A stretch of 64,000 nucleotides of DNA from assembly GCA_023957835.1 (NCBI GenBank), contig JAMLGP010000001.1, positions 1,295,575-1,359,574 on the forward strand, given 5' to 3'. The translations under genes and the position numbers were made by a program. The notes under the pieces were generated by a model that worked only from the letters and a program-made list of their open reading frames with translations, had not been told where the DNA came from and ran no database searches. This document shows positions 35,344 through 43,484 of the stretch, piece by piece. Positions within the stretch are counted from its first letter, which is position 1; every line of letters starts with the position of its first letter. Origin of the DNA: Homoserinimonas sp. Lineage in GTDB: Bacteria; Actinomycetota; Actinomycetes; Actinomycetales; Microbacteriaceae.

Positions 35344-35373
35344 ATTGTACATCGAGCGGAGTAAAACGTACAA
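35344..35373 (-). promoter_or_regulatory. Promoter/operator of the phd-relE module
   Basis: On the minus strand TTGTAC (35373-35368) and TACAAT (35349-35344) form -35 and -10 boxes 18 bases apart, and the -10 ends six bases before the antitoxin ATG. TTGTAC and GTACAA (35350-35345) also make an inverted repeat over both boxes, where the antitoxin probably binds. Confidence 0.6.
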
Positions 35374-35464
35374 AAATACGAGACCCTGTGCTCCCGCGAG
35401 AGACAGGCATCCCGTGGGATCCGATAGCCAGATGACTATTTCGCAGCCCCAGTACGGTTAGGGG

Positions 35465-35755
35465 TCAGAGATGGAGGGTTGGGTCTATTCGAAAATGCAG
35501 GATCCTAATCACGGCTACTCCGTAGGTGCGAGGTACATAGAAAATCAAGTGGCTCCCGATACCGTATTTCAGGTACCCCTCCCGAATCTCATCGCAAGGG
35601 TGACCGCGTCGTGGATCCTCGGCGATTCGAGACATCACCGCGTCGAGCTCCCTTAAATAAGTCTCAGCCCTCTGAACGCCCCATTTCTCTTCGGTGAAGT
35701 CCCAAATCGATGACAAATCGCCTCTAGCCGCAGGAGTTAGCCTGTACTCGTTCAC
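35465..35755 (-). CDS. ParE-family toxin
   Basis: This 96-residue toxin starts Y-R-L-T-P-A-A-R-G-D-L-S-S-I-W-D-F-T. The core is R-R-G-H-P-C-D-E-I-R-E-G-Y-L-K-Y-G-I-G-S-H-L-I-F-Y and the end is V-I-R-I-L-H-F-R-I-D. The pattern is that of ParE, which in characterised cases poisons DNA gyrase. It starts by a four-base overlap with the antitoxin gene. Confidence 0.93.
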   Translation of the reverse strand: MNEYRLTPAARGDLSSIWDFTEEKWGVQRAETYLRELDAVMSRIAEDPRRGHPCDEIREGYLKYGIGSHLIFYVPRTYGVAVIRILHFRIDPTLHL

Positions 35756-35985
35756 GACTTACGTTCGGCAAGGAACTTGTCGAAATCGAATGGTTCAGCT
35801 TCACCGCTTTCCTCAACCGCAATCAAAGCAGCACGCAGTGCCCGAACCCTGGTCTCCTGATCCTCCAGGAGCCTCAGACCGGCCCTAACCACCTCACTCG
35901 CGGATCGATAGCGCCCAGAGGAGATTTCCTGCGACAGAAAGCCGGAAAAGTGCTCATCAAGACTGATCGAAGTATTGAACGCCAT
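35752..35985 (-). CDS. ParD-family antitoxin
   Basis: This 77-residue ribbon-helix-helix protein has M-A-F-N-T-S-I-S-L-D-E-H-F, then Y-R-S-A-S-E-V-V-R-A-G-L-R-L-L-E and an acidic C-terminal arm. The ATG at 35985 is preferred over TTG two codons earlier, because TATAGT ends five bases before it and homologues start there. Confidence 0.92.
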   Translation of the reverse strand: MAFNTSISLDEHFSGFLSQEISSGRYRSASEVVRAGLRLLEDQETRVRALRAALIAVEESGEAEPFDFDKFLAERKS

Positions 35986-35990
35986 GTTCA

Positions 35991-36009
35991 ACTATACCAA
36001 GAATTGGTA
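35991..36009 (-). promoter_or_regulatory. Promoter/operator of the parDE module
   Basis: TATAGT (35996-35991, minus strand) is the probable -10 of a leaderless transcript. TACCAA-N3-TTGGTA (35995-36009) is a perfect inverted repeat touching it and is the likely ParD operator. Confidence 0.55.
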
Positions 36010-36048
36010 CTTTCGCTGTTCTTGTGGACGCCGAATTCGCTAGGGCCT

Positions 36049-36936
36049 TCAATTTCCGATCTTCTTCTGGCAATAGGGGCAATAGTGAGACGAGCGGTTC
36101 ATGAATTTGACCCGCTTGATCGGCCTGCCGCAGCGCGGACAGGGTTTTCCCTGCTGACCATAGGCGTTTAGGGAGCGAGAGAAGTAACCCGATTCGCCAT
36201 TGACGTTTCGATACTGCCAGTCGAAGCTCGTTCCGCCTTCGGCGAGTGCCTTGAGCAGGACGCCGCGCAATTCGACGAGCAGCCGGTGCGCCGCACGGGA
36301 GCTGAGTGCGTCTGCGGGGGTTTCGAAATGGACTCTTGCAGCCCAAAGGGATTCGTCGGCGTAGATGTTTCCGATTCCGCTGACGAGCTTCTGATCCAGC
36401 AGGGCTCGTTTGATTCCGGTTCGCCGCGACCGCAGCCGCGCGATGAAAGCAGCTTCGTCGAATTTCGGATCCAGAGGGTCCCGGGCAATGTGAAGGACGG
36501 CAGTTGGGATCAGTTCGCCTTCGCCGACATCAACTAGTTCATCAATTGCCAGAGAGCCGAACAGTCTCTGATCAACAAAGTTCAGCCGATAGTCCTTGCC
36601 ACCCGGCGCTTCAAGCTCGAAGCGAATTCTGGTGAGCGGGTCATCGGTTCCGGGGCCGCGCAGAAGCATTTGACCGCTCATCCCGAGATGGACAACCAGG
36701 GCTTCTCCAGGACCTCGTTGATCCCGGTCCGCGTCGAGGGGCAGCCAGAGAAACTTTCCTCGACGATTGGGGCTGGACAACCGCCTTCCTTCGAGCCTTG
36801 CGACGAAGTCCTCTGAGGGGCCGCCGTGCCTTCTCAAAGCCCTCTCGTCGAGAACTTCGACTGAACGGATGACGGCACCGTCAACCGCAGAGGCAAGCCC
36901 GGCTCGAACCACCTCGGCTTCGGGGAGTTCGGGCAA
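36049..36936 (-). CDS. mutM: Formamidopyrimidine-DNA glycosylase
   Basis: This 295-residue base-excision enzyme removes 8-oxoguanine. The catalytic N-terminus P-E-L-P-E requires the TTG at 36936 as start, one base after the rnc stop; the longer frame to 36978 would bury the catalytic Pro2. Lys61 in R-G-K-F-L-W matches E. coli Lys57. The helix-two-turn-helix region and the zinc finger C-P-R-C-(N16)-C-P-Y-C at the C-terminus are complete. It is translated by coupling with rnc. Confidence 0.95.
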   Translation of the reverse strand: MPELPEAEVVRAGLASAVDGAVIRSVEVLDERALRRHGGPSEDFVARLEGRRLSSPNRRGKFLWLPLDADRDQRGPGEALVVHLGMSGQMLLRGPGTDDPLTRIRFELEAPGGKDYRLNFVDQRLFGSLAIDELVDVGEGELIPTAVLHIARDPLDPKFDEAAFIARLRSRRTGIKRALLDQKLVSGIGNIYADESLWAARVHFETPADALSSRAAHRLLVELRGVLLKALAEGGTSFDWQYRNVNGESGYFSRSLNAYGQQGKPCPRCGRPIKRVKFMNRSSHYCPYCQKKIGN

Positions 36937-36937
36937 T

Positions 36938-37660
36938 TCAGGACTCAGGCTTCGACTTGAGCTTCTTCTGGAGAGCACTCCAGGCTTTTAGCGCAGCATC
37001 CATCTCGGCCTGCTTCTTGCTGGTTCCCTTGCCCCGAGCCAGCTCCTCGCCGGCAACGATCACCCTGGCTTCGAACTTCTTCGAGTGGTCCGGGCCGCTT
37101 TCGGAAACCTCGTACCTTGGAAGGCCGAGACCATGTTCGGCCGTTACTTCCTGAAGGCTGGTCTTCGGATCCATCGCAGCGCCGAACCGATCGGGGTTGT
37201 CGATCAGCGGCTGCAGAACCCTCAGCACGAAATCGCCTGCAGCTTCCTGGCCGCCGGCAAGGAAGACCGCGCCGATCACCGCCTCCATGCAATCGGCCAG
37301 AATGGAGGATTTGTTTCGTCCCCCGGTTTGCTCTTCGCCTTTGCCGAGCTTGAGGTACTTTCCGAGCTCGATCGTTCTGGCGACCTCTGAAAGGGCGACC
37401 GCGCTCACCAGGCTCGCGCGCCTTTTTGCCAATTCTCCTTCTGCCAGGTCGGGATACTCGTTGTAGAGCATGACCGTCACCGTCTGGCCGAGGATCGCAT
37501 CCCCGAGAAACTCGAGCCTCTCATTGTGGGGAACTCCACCGTTCTCAAAGGCGAATGAACGATGCGTCAAGGCGAGATCGAGCAGGTTCTCAGGCACGCT
37601 GATGCCGAGCGCAGCCGACAACTCGGCAGCGGAAGAGCCGTTTTCGATCGGATTCGTCAT
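36938..37660 (-). CDS. rnc: Ribonuclease III
   Basis: This 240-residue dsRNA endonuclease has the signature N-E-R-L-E-F-L-G-D (46-54) and the second acidic motif D-C-M-E-A-V-I-G-A. A C-terminal dsRNA-binding domain (about 165-235) ends A-R-G-K-G-T-S-K-K-Q-A-E. It sits between rpmF and mutM, the normal order DUF177-rpmF-rnc-mutM-(ftsY)-smc, except that smc and ftsY lie a few kilobases away behind the toxin-antitoxin genes. Confidence 0.96.
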   Translation of the reverse strand: MTNPIENGSSAAELSAALGISVPENLLDLALTHRSFAFENGGVPHNERLEFLGDAILGQTVTVMLYNEYPDLAEGELAKRRASLVSAVALSEVARTIELGKYLKLGKGEEQTGGRNKSSILADCMEAVIGAVFLAGGQEAAGDFVLRVLQPLIDNPDRFGAAMDPKTSLQEVTAEHGLGLPRYEVSESGPDHSKKFEARVIVAGEELARGKGTSKKQAEMDAALKAWSALQKKLKSKPES

Positions 37661-37676
37661 CTAACAGATGAACTGA

Positions 37677-37880
37677 TCAGATATCTGCGACCTTGCGGCC
37701 CTTGTACTCGAGGTAAAGCTCAGTTCCGGCGGAATCGGTTACGACCTTGGCGCGGTGAGGGAGGCTGTAGACAACCTTTCCGCCTTCAATGGTCTTGACC
37801 AGAGTGGGAGGGGTTGCCTTCCACTGGGCCCGGCGCATGCGGGTGCTCGCGCGGGACATCTTGCGCTTTGGTACAGCCAT
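37677..37880 (-). CDS. rpmF: 50S ribosomal protein bL32
   Basis: This 67-residue protein starts [14 protein letters not shown] at 37880 with GAGAG upstream. It contains no cysteine, so it is the zinc-independent form. The longer frame to 37964 is inside the upstream gene. Confidence 0.96.
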   Translation of the reverse strand: MAVPKRKMSRASTRMRRAQWKATPPTLVKTIEGGKVVYSLPHRAKVVTDSAGTELYLEYKGRKVADI

Positions 37881-37882
37881 TG

Positions 37883-38446
37883 TTATCTCTCTTCTTTCTG
37901 AGCACTGCTCTCGGCAGTCCCTATCTGCTCGGGATTGCCTTTCAAGTCTGCCAATGCCGACCACCGGGGGTCGATTGCGGCTTCATGTTCGTGGTTCGGT
38001 TCATCCAGCAGGCGGATTCCGCACAGCGGACAAAGTCCTTCGCAGTCGGGCTCACAGACCGGTTGGAAAGGCAGTGCAAGCACCACCTCATCCCGAACTG
38101 CCTCTTCGAGATCCAGCTGGGCGTCTCGAATCGAATAGTCGAATGCGTCGTCAAGAGAATACGCGAAAACTTCCTGAATTTCGACTTTGATTGGTTCCTC
38201 CAGCGCCTGCAGGCAGCGAACGCACTCTCCAACCGCAGTCGTTTCGGCAGTTGCAGTCACCAGGATTCCTTCGTGCAGCGACTCGAGCCGGGCATCCACC
38301 TTTACCGGCGTCCCTTTGGGTACAGCGATCACGGCATTTCGCCAGTCTTCGCCGGCAGCAGCCTCAAATTCCCGCTCGCGCATTTCGCCGGGACGATGAA
38401 GCAGGTCTACTACATCGATTCGGAAACTATTCTTCGGGCTGCTCAC
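37883..38446 (-). CDS. YceD/DUF177 family protein
   Basis: This is a 187-residue protein. C-V-R-C-L near the middle, [13 protein letters not shown] toward the end and the acidic [16 protein letters not shown] stretch identify DUF177, which is linked to 23S rRNA and large-subunit assembly and nearly always precedes rpmF. The GTG at 38446 follows TAGGCT with a six-base spacer. Confidence 0.93.
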   Translation of the reverse strand: MSSPKNSFRIDVVDLLHRPGEMREREFEAAAGEDWRNAVIAVPKGTPVKVDARLESLHEGILVTATAETTAVGECVRCLQALEEPIKVEIQEVFAYSLDDAFDYSIRDAQLDLEEAVRDEVVLALPFQPVCEPDCEGLCPLCGIRLLDEPNHEHEAAIDPRWSALADLKGNPEQIGTAESSAQKEER

Positions 38447-38452
38447 CGATAC

Positions 38453-38458
38453 AGCCTA
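38453..38458 (-). promoter_or_regulatory. -10 hexamer TAGGCT, leaderless start of DUF177-rpmF-rnc-mutM
   Basis: TAGGCT on the minus strand ends six bases before the GTG at 38446 and separates this housekeeping operon from the catabolic operon upstream. Confidence 0.55.
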
Positions 38459-38489
38459 ATCGCTCACGACCACCCGGGCGCAGGGCCCT

Positions 38490-39836
38490 TCAGCTCACCG
38501 CGGAGAACGCCGCGTCGTAGATCTCCAGAGCGCGGCCGACCTCGTCGGGGGTAACCACGCACGGAGGAACGACGTGGATCCGGTTCTCCGAAGTAAAGGG
38601 CAACAGGCCGCCAGCCATCAATTCGGCTTTGAGCTTGTTGATGACATCCGCCCCGACCGGGGTCCTGGACTTCCGATCGGAGACCAGATCGAGTGCCCAG
38701 AAGACGCCGAGTCCCCTGACCTCCCCGATAATCGGGTGCTTTTCCTGAAGGCTCCGAAGTCCTGGCCCCAGGTGATCGCGGCCGATCATTGCGGCGTTCT
38801 CGACTATCTTCTCGTCCTTCATGGCGTCCAGAGTCGCGACTATCGCAGCCATAGCCAATGGATGTCCCGAATAGGTCAGCCCGCCGGGGAAAACTTCATC
38901 GTCGAAGGCTTCCGCCACGCGCCTGGAGAGCACAACTCCACCCGCCGGAACGTACCCGCTGTTGACGCCCTTGGCGAAGGTAATCAAATCCGGGACGACG
39001 CTGTTTGCCCCGTCGCCGTAGTCCGCCTGGAAAGCGAACCACTCCCCGGTGCGGCCAAAGCCCGCCATCACCTCATCCAGAATCAGCAGGGCGCCGTACT
39101 TGTCTGCGATCGCACGCAGCCCGGCCAGATAGCCCGCTGGCGGCACCAAAACCCCGGCAGTACCCGGGATGCTCTCGACCAGAATCGCCGCGATCGAGTT
39201 CGCGCCTTCCGCCTGAATCGTCCGTTCAAGACTGTGCAAAGCGCGCTCACACTCTTCTTCAGGGGTTGTCGCCCAAAACTCGGAGCGATACAGGAACGGT
39301 CCGAAAAAGTGTACGTGCCCGCGAGAGTACTCGTTCGGCACTCGCCTCCAGTCTCCTGTGGAGGCAATCGCTGCACCGGTGTTGCCGTGGTACGAGCGGT
39401 ACTGCGAGAGCACCTTGTCGCGACCGGTAACGAGCCTCGCCATCCGAATCGCATTCTCGTTCGCGTCCGCGCCTCCATTGGTGAAGAAGACCTTGGAGAA
39501 GTTCGCCGGAGCGTGCGAGAGAATCCGCTTTGCCGCCTCGCCCCTCGCCAGACTGCCGTGTGCCGGTGCAATCATGGTCAGGACATCCGCCTGCGCCTTA
39601 ATGGCTGCAATTACTTTCGGATGCTGATGCCCGATATTCATGTTTACGAGCTGGCTGGAGAAATCCAGATATTCCTTGCCGTCGTAGTCCCACATGACGC
39701 TGCCGAGCGCACCGGCAGGGATGAACGGGTTCAGCTTGCGCTGCGCCGACCAGGAGTGGAAAACGTTGCCTCGGTCCAGTTCGTAGGCGAGTTTGCCCTC
39801 GGCGGGATTTGCACTCCGGGCAGATTCAGTTGACAT
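38490..39836 (-). CDS. Class III (omega) aminotransferase, last gene of the pyrimidine/hydantoin operon
   Basis: This 448-residue PLP enzyme has the G-G-A-D-A-N-E-N-A-I segment, Y-R-S-Y-H-G, the L-I-L-D-E-V-M-A-G-F-G-R-T-G cofactor-aspartate motif and the Schiff-base lysine in T-F-A-K-G-V-N-S-G (about K287). The operon makes beta-alanine or beta-aminoisobutyrate, so it probably transaminates these to malonate- or methylmalonate-semialdehyde; the substrate is inferred from context. It starts three bases after the LLM stop. Confidence 0.88.
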   Translation of the reverse strand: MSTESARSANPAEGKLAYELDRGNVFHSWSAQRKLNPFIPAGALGSVMWDYDGKEYLDFSSQLVNMNIGHQHPKVIAAIKAQADVLTMIAPAHGSLARGEAAKRILSHAPANFSKVFFTNGGADANENAIRMARLVTGRDKVLSQYRSYHGNTGAAIASTGDWRRVPNEYSRGHVHFFGPFLYRSEFWATTPEEECERALHSLERTIQAEGANSIAAILVESIPGTAGVLVPPAGYLAGLRAIADKYGALLILDEVMAGFGRTGEWFAFQADYGDGANSVVPDLITFAKGVNSGYVPAGGVVLSRRVAEAFDDEVFPGGLTYSGHPLAMAAIVATLDAMKDEKIVENAAMIGRDHLGPGLRSLQEKHPIIGEVRGLGVFWALDLVSDRKSRTPVGADVINKLKAELMAGGLLPFTSENRIHVVPPCVVTPDEVGRALEIYDAAFSAVS

Positions 39837-39839
39837 CGG

Positions 39840-40862
39840 TCAGTTCACTTTCTTTGCAGTTATGTGGTCGCGCATCTCGGGGATCACAGTTTCACCGTAG
39901 ACCCGCAGAGTCTCTTCCTTGTTGTCGTGCTGGAGGTAGCCGGCGAATTGGTCCACTCCGATCGCCTTGAGCTCCTTGAGCTTCGCCAGGTGATCGGCAG
40001 CTGTACCCAGTACGCAGAATCGGTCGACGATTTCGTCCGGAACGAACTCGGTGTGAGTATTGCCGGCCTGGCCGTGCTCGTTGTAGTCGTAGCCCTGGCG
40101 GCCCTTGATGTAGTCGGTCAGTGCCTTGGGGACCGAAGAGTTCTCGCCGTACTTGGCCACGATGTCGGCTACGTGGTTTCCGACCATTCCGCCGAACCAG
40201 CGGCACTGGTCGCGCATATGAGTCAGATCATCGCCGATGTACATTGGCGCAGCGACGCAGAACTTGACCGATTGAGGGTCCTTTCCTGCCTCTTTGGCCG
40301 CCTTTCTAACTGCGGCGATCATCCATTCGGCTACGTCCAGGTCAGCCAGTTGCAGAATGAAGCCGTCGCCGACTTCTCCGGTCAATTGCAGAGCCTTCGG
40401 CCCATAGGCAGCAACCCAAATGTCGAGCTTCGAGCCGTGACTCCACGGGAACTGAAGCTGCGCCCCCTTGTATTCGACCGACCTGCTGTTGGCCAGTTCC
40501 CGGATGACGTGGATCGCATCCCGCAGGGTCGCGAGCGTAGTCGGGGCCCCGTTGGTCACCCGCACCGCCGAGTCTCCCCTGCCGATTCCGCAAATGGTTC
40601 GATTGCCGTACATCTCGTTGAGGGTTGCGAAAATCGAGGCGGTTACCGTCCAGTCGCGAGTTGCCGGGTTTGTCACCATCGGTCCGACCATCACCTTGTG
40701 AGTTTCGGCGAGAATCTGGCTGTAGATGACGTAGGGCTCCTGCCAAAGCAAGTGCGAATCGAAGGTCCACACGTGGCTGAATCCGTGCTGCTCGGCGAGC
40801 TTTGCCAGGGCAACGGTTCGAGCTGCTGGCGGATGGGTCTGCAGTACTGCACCGAAATCCAT
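39840..40862 (-). CDS. LLM-class oxidoreductase of the TIGR03842-like, hydantoinase-linked type
   Basis: This 340-residue luciferase-like TIM-barrel enzyme has T-F-D-S-H-L-L-W-Q-E-P-Y, P-M-V-T-N-P-A-T-R-D-W-T and I-C-G-I-G-R-G-D-S-A near the cofactor site. I recall this subgroup as lying beside hydantoinase/dihydropyrimidinase genes and being described as F420-dependent. Its substrate is unknown. Here it is locked between dihydropyrimidinase and aminotransferase with gaps of 45 and 3 bases. AGGATC lies upstream of the ATG. Confidence 0.85.
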   Translation of the reverse strand: MDFGAVLQTHPPAARTVALAKLAEQHGFSHVWTFDSHLLWQEPYVIYSQILAETHKVMVGPMVTNPATRDWTVTASIFATLNEMYGNRTICGIGRGDSAVRVTNGAPTTLATLRDAIHVIRELANSRSVEYKGAQLQFPWSHGSKLDIWVAAYGPKALQLTGEVGDGFILQLADLDVAEWMIAAVRKAAKEAGKDPQSVKFCVAAPMYIGDDLTHMRDQCRWFGGMVGNHVADIVAKYGENSSVPKALTDYIKGRQGYDYNEHGQAGNTHTEFVPDEIVDRFCVLGTAADHLAKLKELKAIGVDQFAGYLQHDNKEETLRVYGETVIPEMRDHITAKKVN

Positions 40863-40907
40863 AATTGATCCTGTCCGGTCGGGTTCGATCGAGTTAGCTG
40901 GTGAATC

Positions 40908-42341
40908 TCAAATCAGGTACTGGCTGAGTCCGCGCTTGAAGTACTTTCCGTCGCCCTTCGACCCCAGATACTCCCCGCCGTCGACGATGACCTTCCCGCG
41001 GGAGATGACGGTGTCGACGTGGCCGTCGATCTCGAAGCCCTCCCAGGCGGAGTAGTCCATGTTCATGTGGTGGGTCTTGTTCAGTCCGATTGAGGTGTGG
41101 CCTTTGGGGTCGTAGATAACCACGTCGCCGTCTGCGCCGGGCTGAATCACTCCCTTTCGACCGTACATTCCGAACATCCGAGCCGGGGTGGTGGAGGTGA
41201 CTTCGACCCAGCGCTCAAGAGAGATATTGCCTTCGACTACCCCCTGGTAGAGCAGGTCCATTCGGTGTTCTACCGAGCCGATTCCGTTGGGGATCTTGGA
41301 GAAGTCGCCAAGGCCCATGTCCTTCTGACCCTTCATGCAGAACGGGCAGTGATCGGTAGAGACCATTTGCAGATCGTTGGTGCGAAGAGCCTGCCACATG
41401 TGGTGCTGGTGGCCTTCTTCCCGCGAGCGCAGCGGAGTTGAGCAGACCCACTTTGCGCCTTCGAAGTCGCCCCATTCCTTGCTGGATGCCCCGAGCTGGT
41501 CCTCAAGGGAAAGATACAAATACTGCGGGCAGGTTTCGCCGAAGACGTTCTGACCGAGGTCGCGAGCGTGGGCGATCTGCTCAACCGCCTGCTTGGCGCT
41601 CACGTGGACGATGTAGATCGGCGCCCCGGTGAGATTAGCGATCATGATCGCGCGGTGGGTGGCTTCTTCCTCCGCCTGCCAGGGCCTCGTCAGCCCGTGA
41701 TAGTACGGGGTCGTATTTCCCGCCTCTACCGCCTGCTTGACCAGAACGTCAATCACGGCTCCGTTCTCGGCGTGCATCATCATGAGCGCGCCGTTTTCAG
41801 CTCCCTTCTGGAATGCCCGCAGGATCTGGCCGTCATCGGAGAGGAATACGCCCTTGTAGGCCATGAAGAGTTTGAAGCTCGTGACTCCCTCCTTTATGAG
41901 GTCATCCATCGCGGTGAGCGAAGAGTCCTGGACATCCGAGAGGATCTGGTGGAAGCCGTAGTCGATCGCGCAGTTTCCGTCCGCCTTCTCATGCCAGAGG
42001 TGATACTGGTCCATGATCTTCTGATCCGGGTACTGGACGATGAAATCGACGATCGAAGTCGTGCCGCCCCAGGCTGCAGCTCTAGTTCCGGTCTCGAAGG
42101 TGTCGCTCGCATTGGTGCCGCCGAACGGCATTTCCATGTGAGTGTGAGCATCGACACCGCCGGGGATTACATACTTCCCCTTCGCGTCGATGACCTTGTC
42201 CACGTTTGCCTCGACATCGAAGCCGAGCAGCTTTGATCCCGGCTCGAGCACGGCGGCAATGGTTTCGCCGTCAATCAGAACGTCGGCCGTCGCCGTTCCG
42301 GTGGCATTGACCACGGTTCCGTTCTTGATCAGAGTCTTCAT
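40908..42341 (-). CDS. hydA: Dihydropyrimidinase / D-hydantoinase
   Basis: This 477-residue metal-dependent amidohydrolase opens dihydrouracil, dihydrothymine or 5-substituted hydantoins. Ligands visible are H66 and H68 in D-A-H-T-H, the carboxylated lysine K163 in F-M-A-Y-K, the later H in M-M-H-A-E-N and H in V-H-V-S-A, and D in S-T-D-H-C-P-F. Length is typical. AGGAGG lies a few bases before the ATG, so this operon uses led mRNAs unlike many neighbours. It follows the ureidopropionase gene by 52 bases. Confidence 0.94.
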   Translation of the reverse strand: MKTLIKNGTVVNATGTATADVLIDGETIAAVLEPGSKLLGFDVEANVDKVIDAKGKYVIPGGVDAHTHMEMPFGGTNASDTFETGTRAAAWGGTTSIVDFIVQYPDQKIMDQYHLWHEKADGNCAIDYGFHQILSDVQDSSLTAMDDLIKEGVTSFKLFMAYKGVFLSDDGQILRAFQKGAENGALMMMHAENGAVIDVLVKQAVEAGNTTPYYHGLTRPWQAEEEATHRAIMIANLTGAPIYIVHVSAKQAVEQIAHARDLGQNVFGETCPQYLYLSLEDQLGASSKEWGDFEGAKWVCSTPLRSREEGHQHHMWQALRTNDLQMVSTDHCPFCMKGQKDMGLGDFSKIPNGIGSVEHRMDLLYQGVVEGNISLERWVEVTSTTPARMFGMYGRKGVIQPGADGDVVIYDPKGHTSIGLNKTHHMNMDYSAWEGFEIDGHVDTVISRGKVIVDGGEYLGSKGDGKYFKRGLSQYLI

Positions 42342-42393
42342 TGACTTCCTCCTAAGGTCGCAAGTTCCTGGGTTTCGATCGCTCTGGCCGCCT

Positions 42394-43242
42394 TTAGGGC
42401 GCGGTGATCCTGGTGTATGAGTCAGGGCGACGGTCGCGATAGAACTGCCAGTCGTCGCGCATTTGCTGAACCATGTCCAGATCCATGTCGCGAATCAGAA
42501 TCTCTTCGTCCGTCCCGGAGCCGCGCTCTCCCACGAAGTTGCCGCGCGGGTCGATGACCTGGCTGGTCCCGTAGAAGTCGACCGCGAGTTCGCCGTACTC
42601 GTTGTCTTCTCTGCCGACCCGGTTCGGCTGAAGCACGAAGTAGCCATTGGCTACAGCGGCAGCCGGGCCCTCGACCTCCCAAAGTCGATTGGACAGTCCG
42701 GGCTTGGTCGCATTCGGATTGAAGACCATTACGGCACCGCCGAGGCCGAGCTCGCGCCAGCCTTCAGGGAAGTGCCGGTCGTAGCAAATGTAGACGCCGA
42801 TCTTTCCGACCGAAGTGTCGAACACCGGGTAGCCGAGGTTGCCGGGGCGGAAGTAGAACTTCTCCCAGAACCGGTCGAGGTGGGGCAGGTGGTGCTTGCG
42901 ATACTTGCCCAGAATTGTTCCGTCTGAATCGACTACCACCGCGGTGTTGTAGTAGACACCGGGGATGTCCTCCTCATAGATGGGCAAAATCATCACCATC
43001 TTGAGTTCTTTGGCGAGCTTCGCGAACCTCTGCACGATCGGTCCGTCCGCGGCTTCGGCGAACCGGTAATACTTGGCATCCTGAGTAATGCCGAAGTAGG
43101 GGCCGTAGAAGAGTTCCTGGAAGCAAATCACCTGAGCACCGTCCTTTGCGGCGGTCCTGGCGAACTGCTCGTGCTTGTCAAGCATCGATTCCTTGTCACC
43201 GGTCCAGGTGGTCTGAGTAATCGCGGCGCGCACAACTGACAT
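42394..43242 (-). CDS. Beta-ureidopropionase-type carbamoyl-amide hydrolase (nitrilase family)
   Basis: This 282-residue enzyme hydrolyses N-carbamoyl-beta-alanine or N-carbamoyl amino acids. The nitrilase triad is E43 (F-Q-E-L-F), K116 (Y-R-K-H-H-L-P) and C153 (I-C-Y-D-R-H-F-P-E). I chose the ATG at 43242, with GGAGG at proper distance, over the frame extension to 43278. It is the first gene of the four-gene operon and completes the dihydropyrimidine to beta-amino-acid route with hydA. Confidence 0.93.
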   Translation of the reverse strand: MSVVRAAITQTTWTGDKESMLDKHEQFARTAAKDGAQVICFQELFYGPYFGITQDAKYYRFAEAADGPIVQRFAKLAKELKMVMILPIYEEDIPGVYYNTAVVVDSDGTILGKYRKHHLPHLDRFWEKFYFRPGNLGYPVFDTSVGKIGVYICYDRHFPEGWRELGLGGAVMVFNPNATKPGLSNRLWEVEGPAAAVANGYFVLQPNRVGREDNEYGELAVDFYGTSQVIDPRGNFVGERGSGTDEEILIRDMDLDMVQQMRDDWQFYRDRRPDSYTRITAP

Positions 43243-43300
43243 GAGTATCCTCCACATTGAGTTGACTCTCTTGAGCATAAGACGTTTGGCCCTGAATCGC

Positions 43301-43318
43301 CCTGCTCAATTGAGCAGG
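43301..43318. promoter_or_regulatory. Perfect 18 bp palindrome between divergent operons
   Basis: CCTGCTCAATTGAGCAGG lies 59 bases before the ureidopropionase start and about 165 before the F420-0 transporter gene. It may be a regulator binding site for the catabolic operon, or an RNA hairpin (7 bp stem, AATT loop). No regulator gene is adjacent. Confidence 0.45.
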
Positions 43319-43484
43319 CCTCAGCGAAGGGGGCCGCAGGTGCGACTAAAGTTGGAGTCGTCTTGCACTGCGTGTTGTGCTAGTAACTCGTTCCGTGAAT
43401 TGGAACGACCGGCGATTTTCGGGTGAATGGCCCTCCCGCCTCCAGTTGGACTTTGCCCGCCCTTTGAGAACGCACGGAGGAAAA

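Noticed and set aside
38574..39833. 419-codon open frame opposite the aminotransferase gene
   Set aside because: The minus strand encodes a full class III aminotransferase. The plus frame has no recognisable fold and lacks an independent ribosome binding site.
39864..40868. 334-codon open frame opposite the LLM gene in the catabolic operon
   Set aside because: It mirrors the codon-position bias of the real LLM gene and has no motif of its own.
43243..43484. Possible cobalamin riboswitch before the BtuF-like lipoprotein gene
   Set aside because: I could not find the conserved B12-box or the core sequence. The family fits the putative F420-0 transporter better than B12 uptake.
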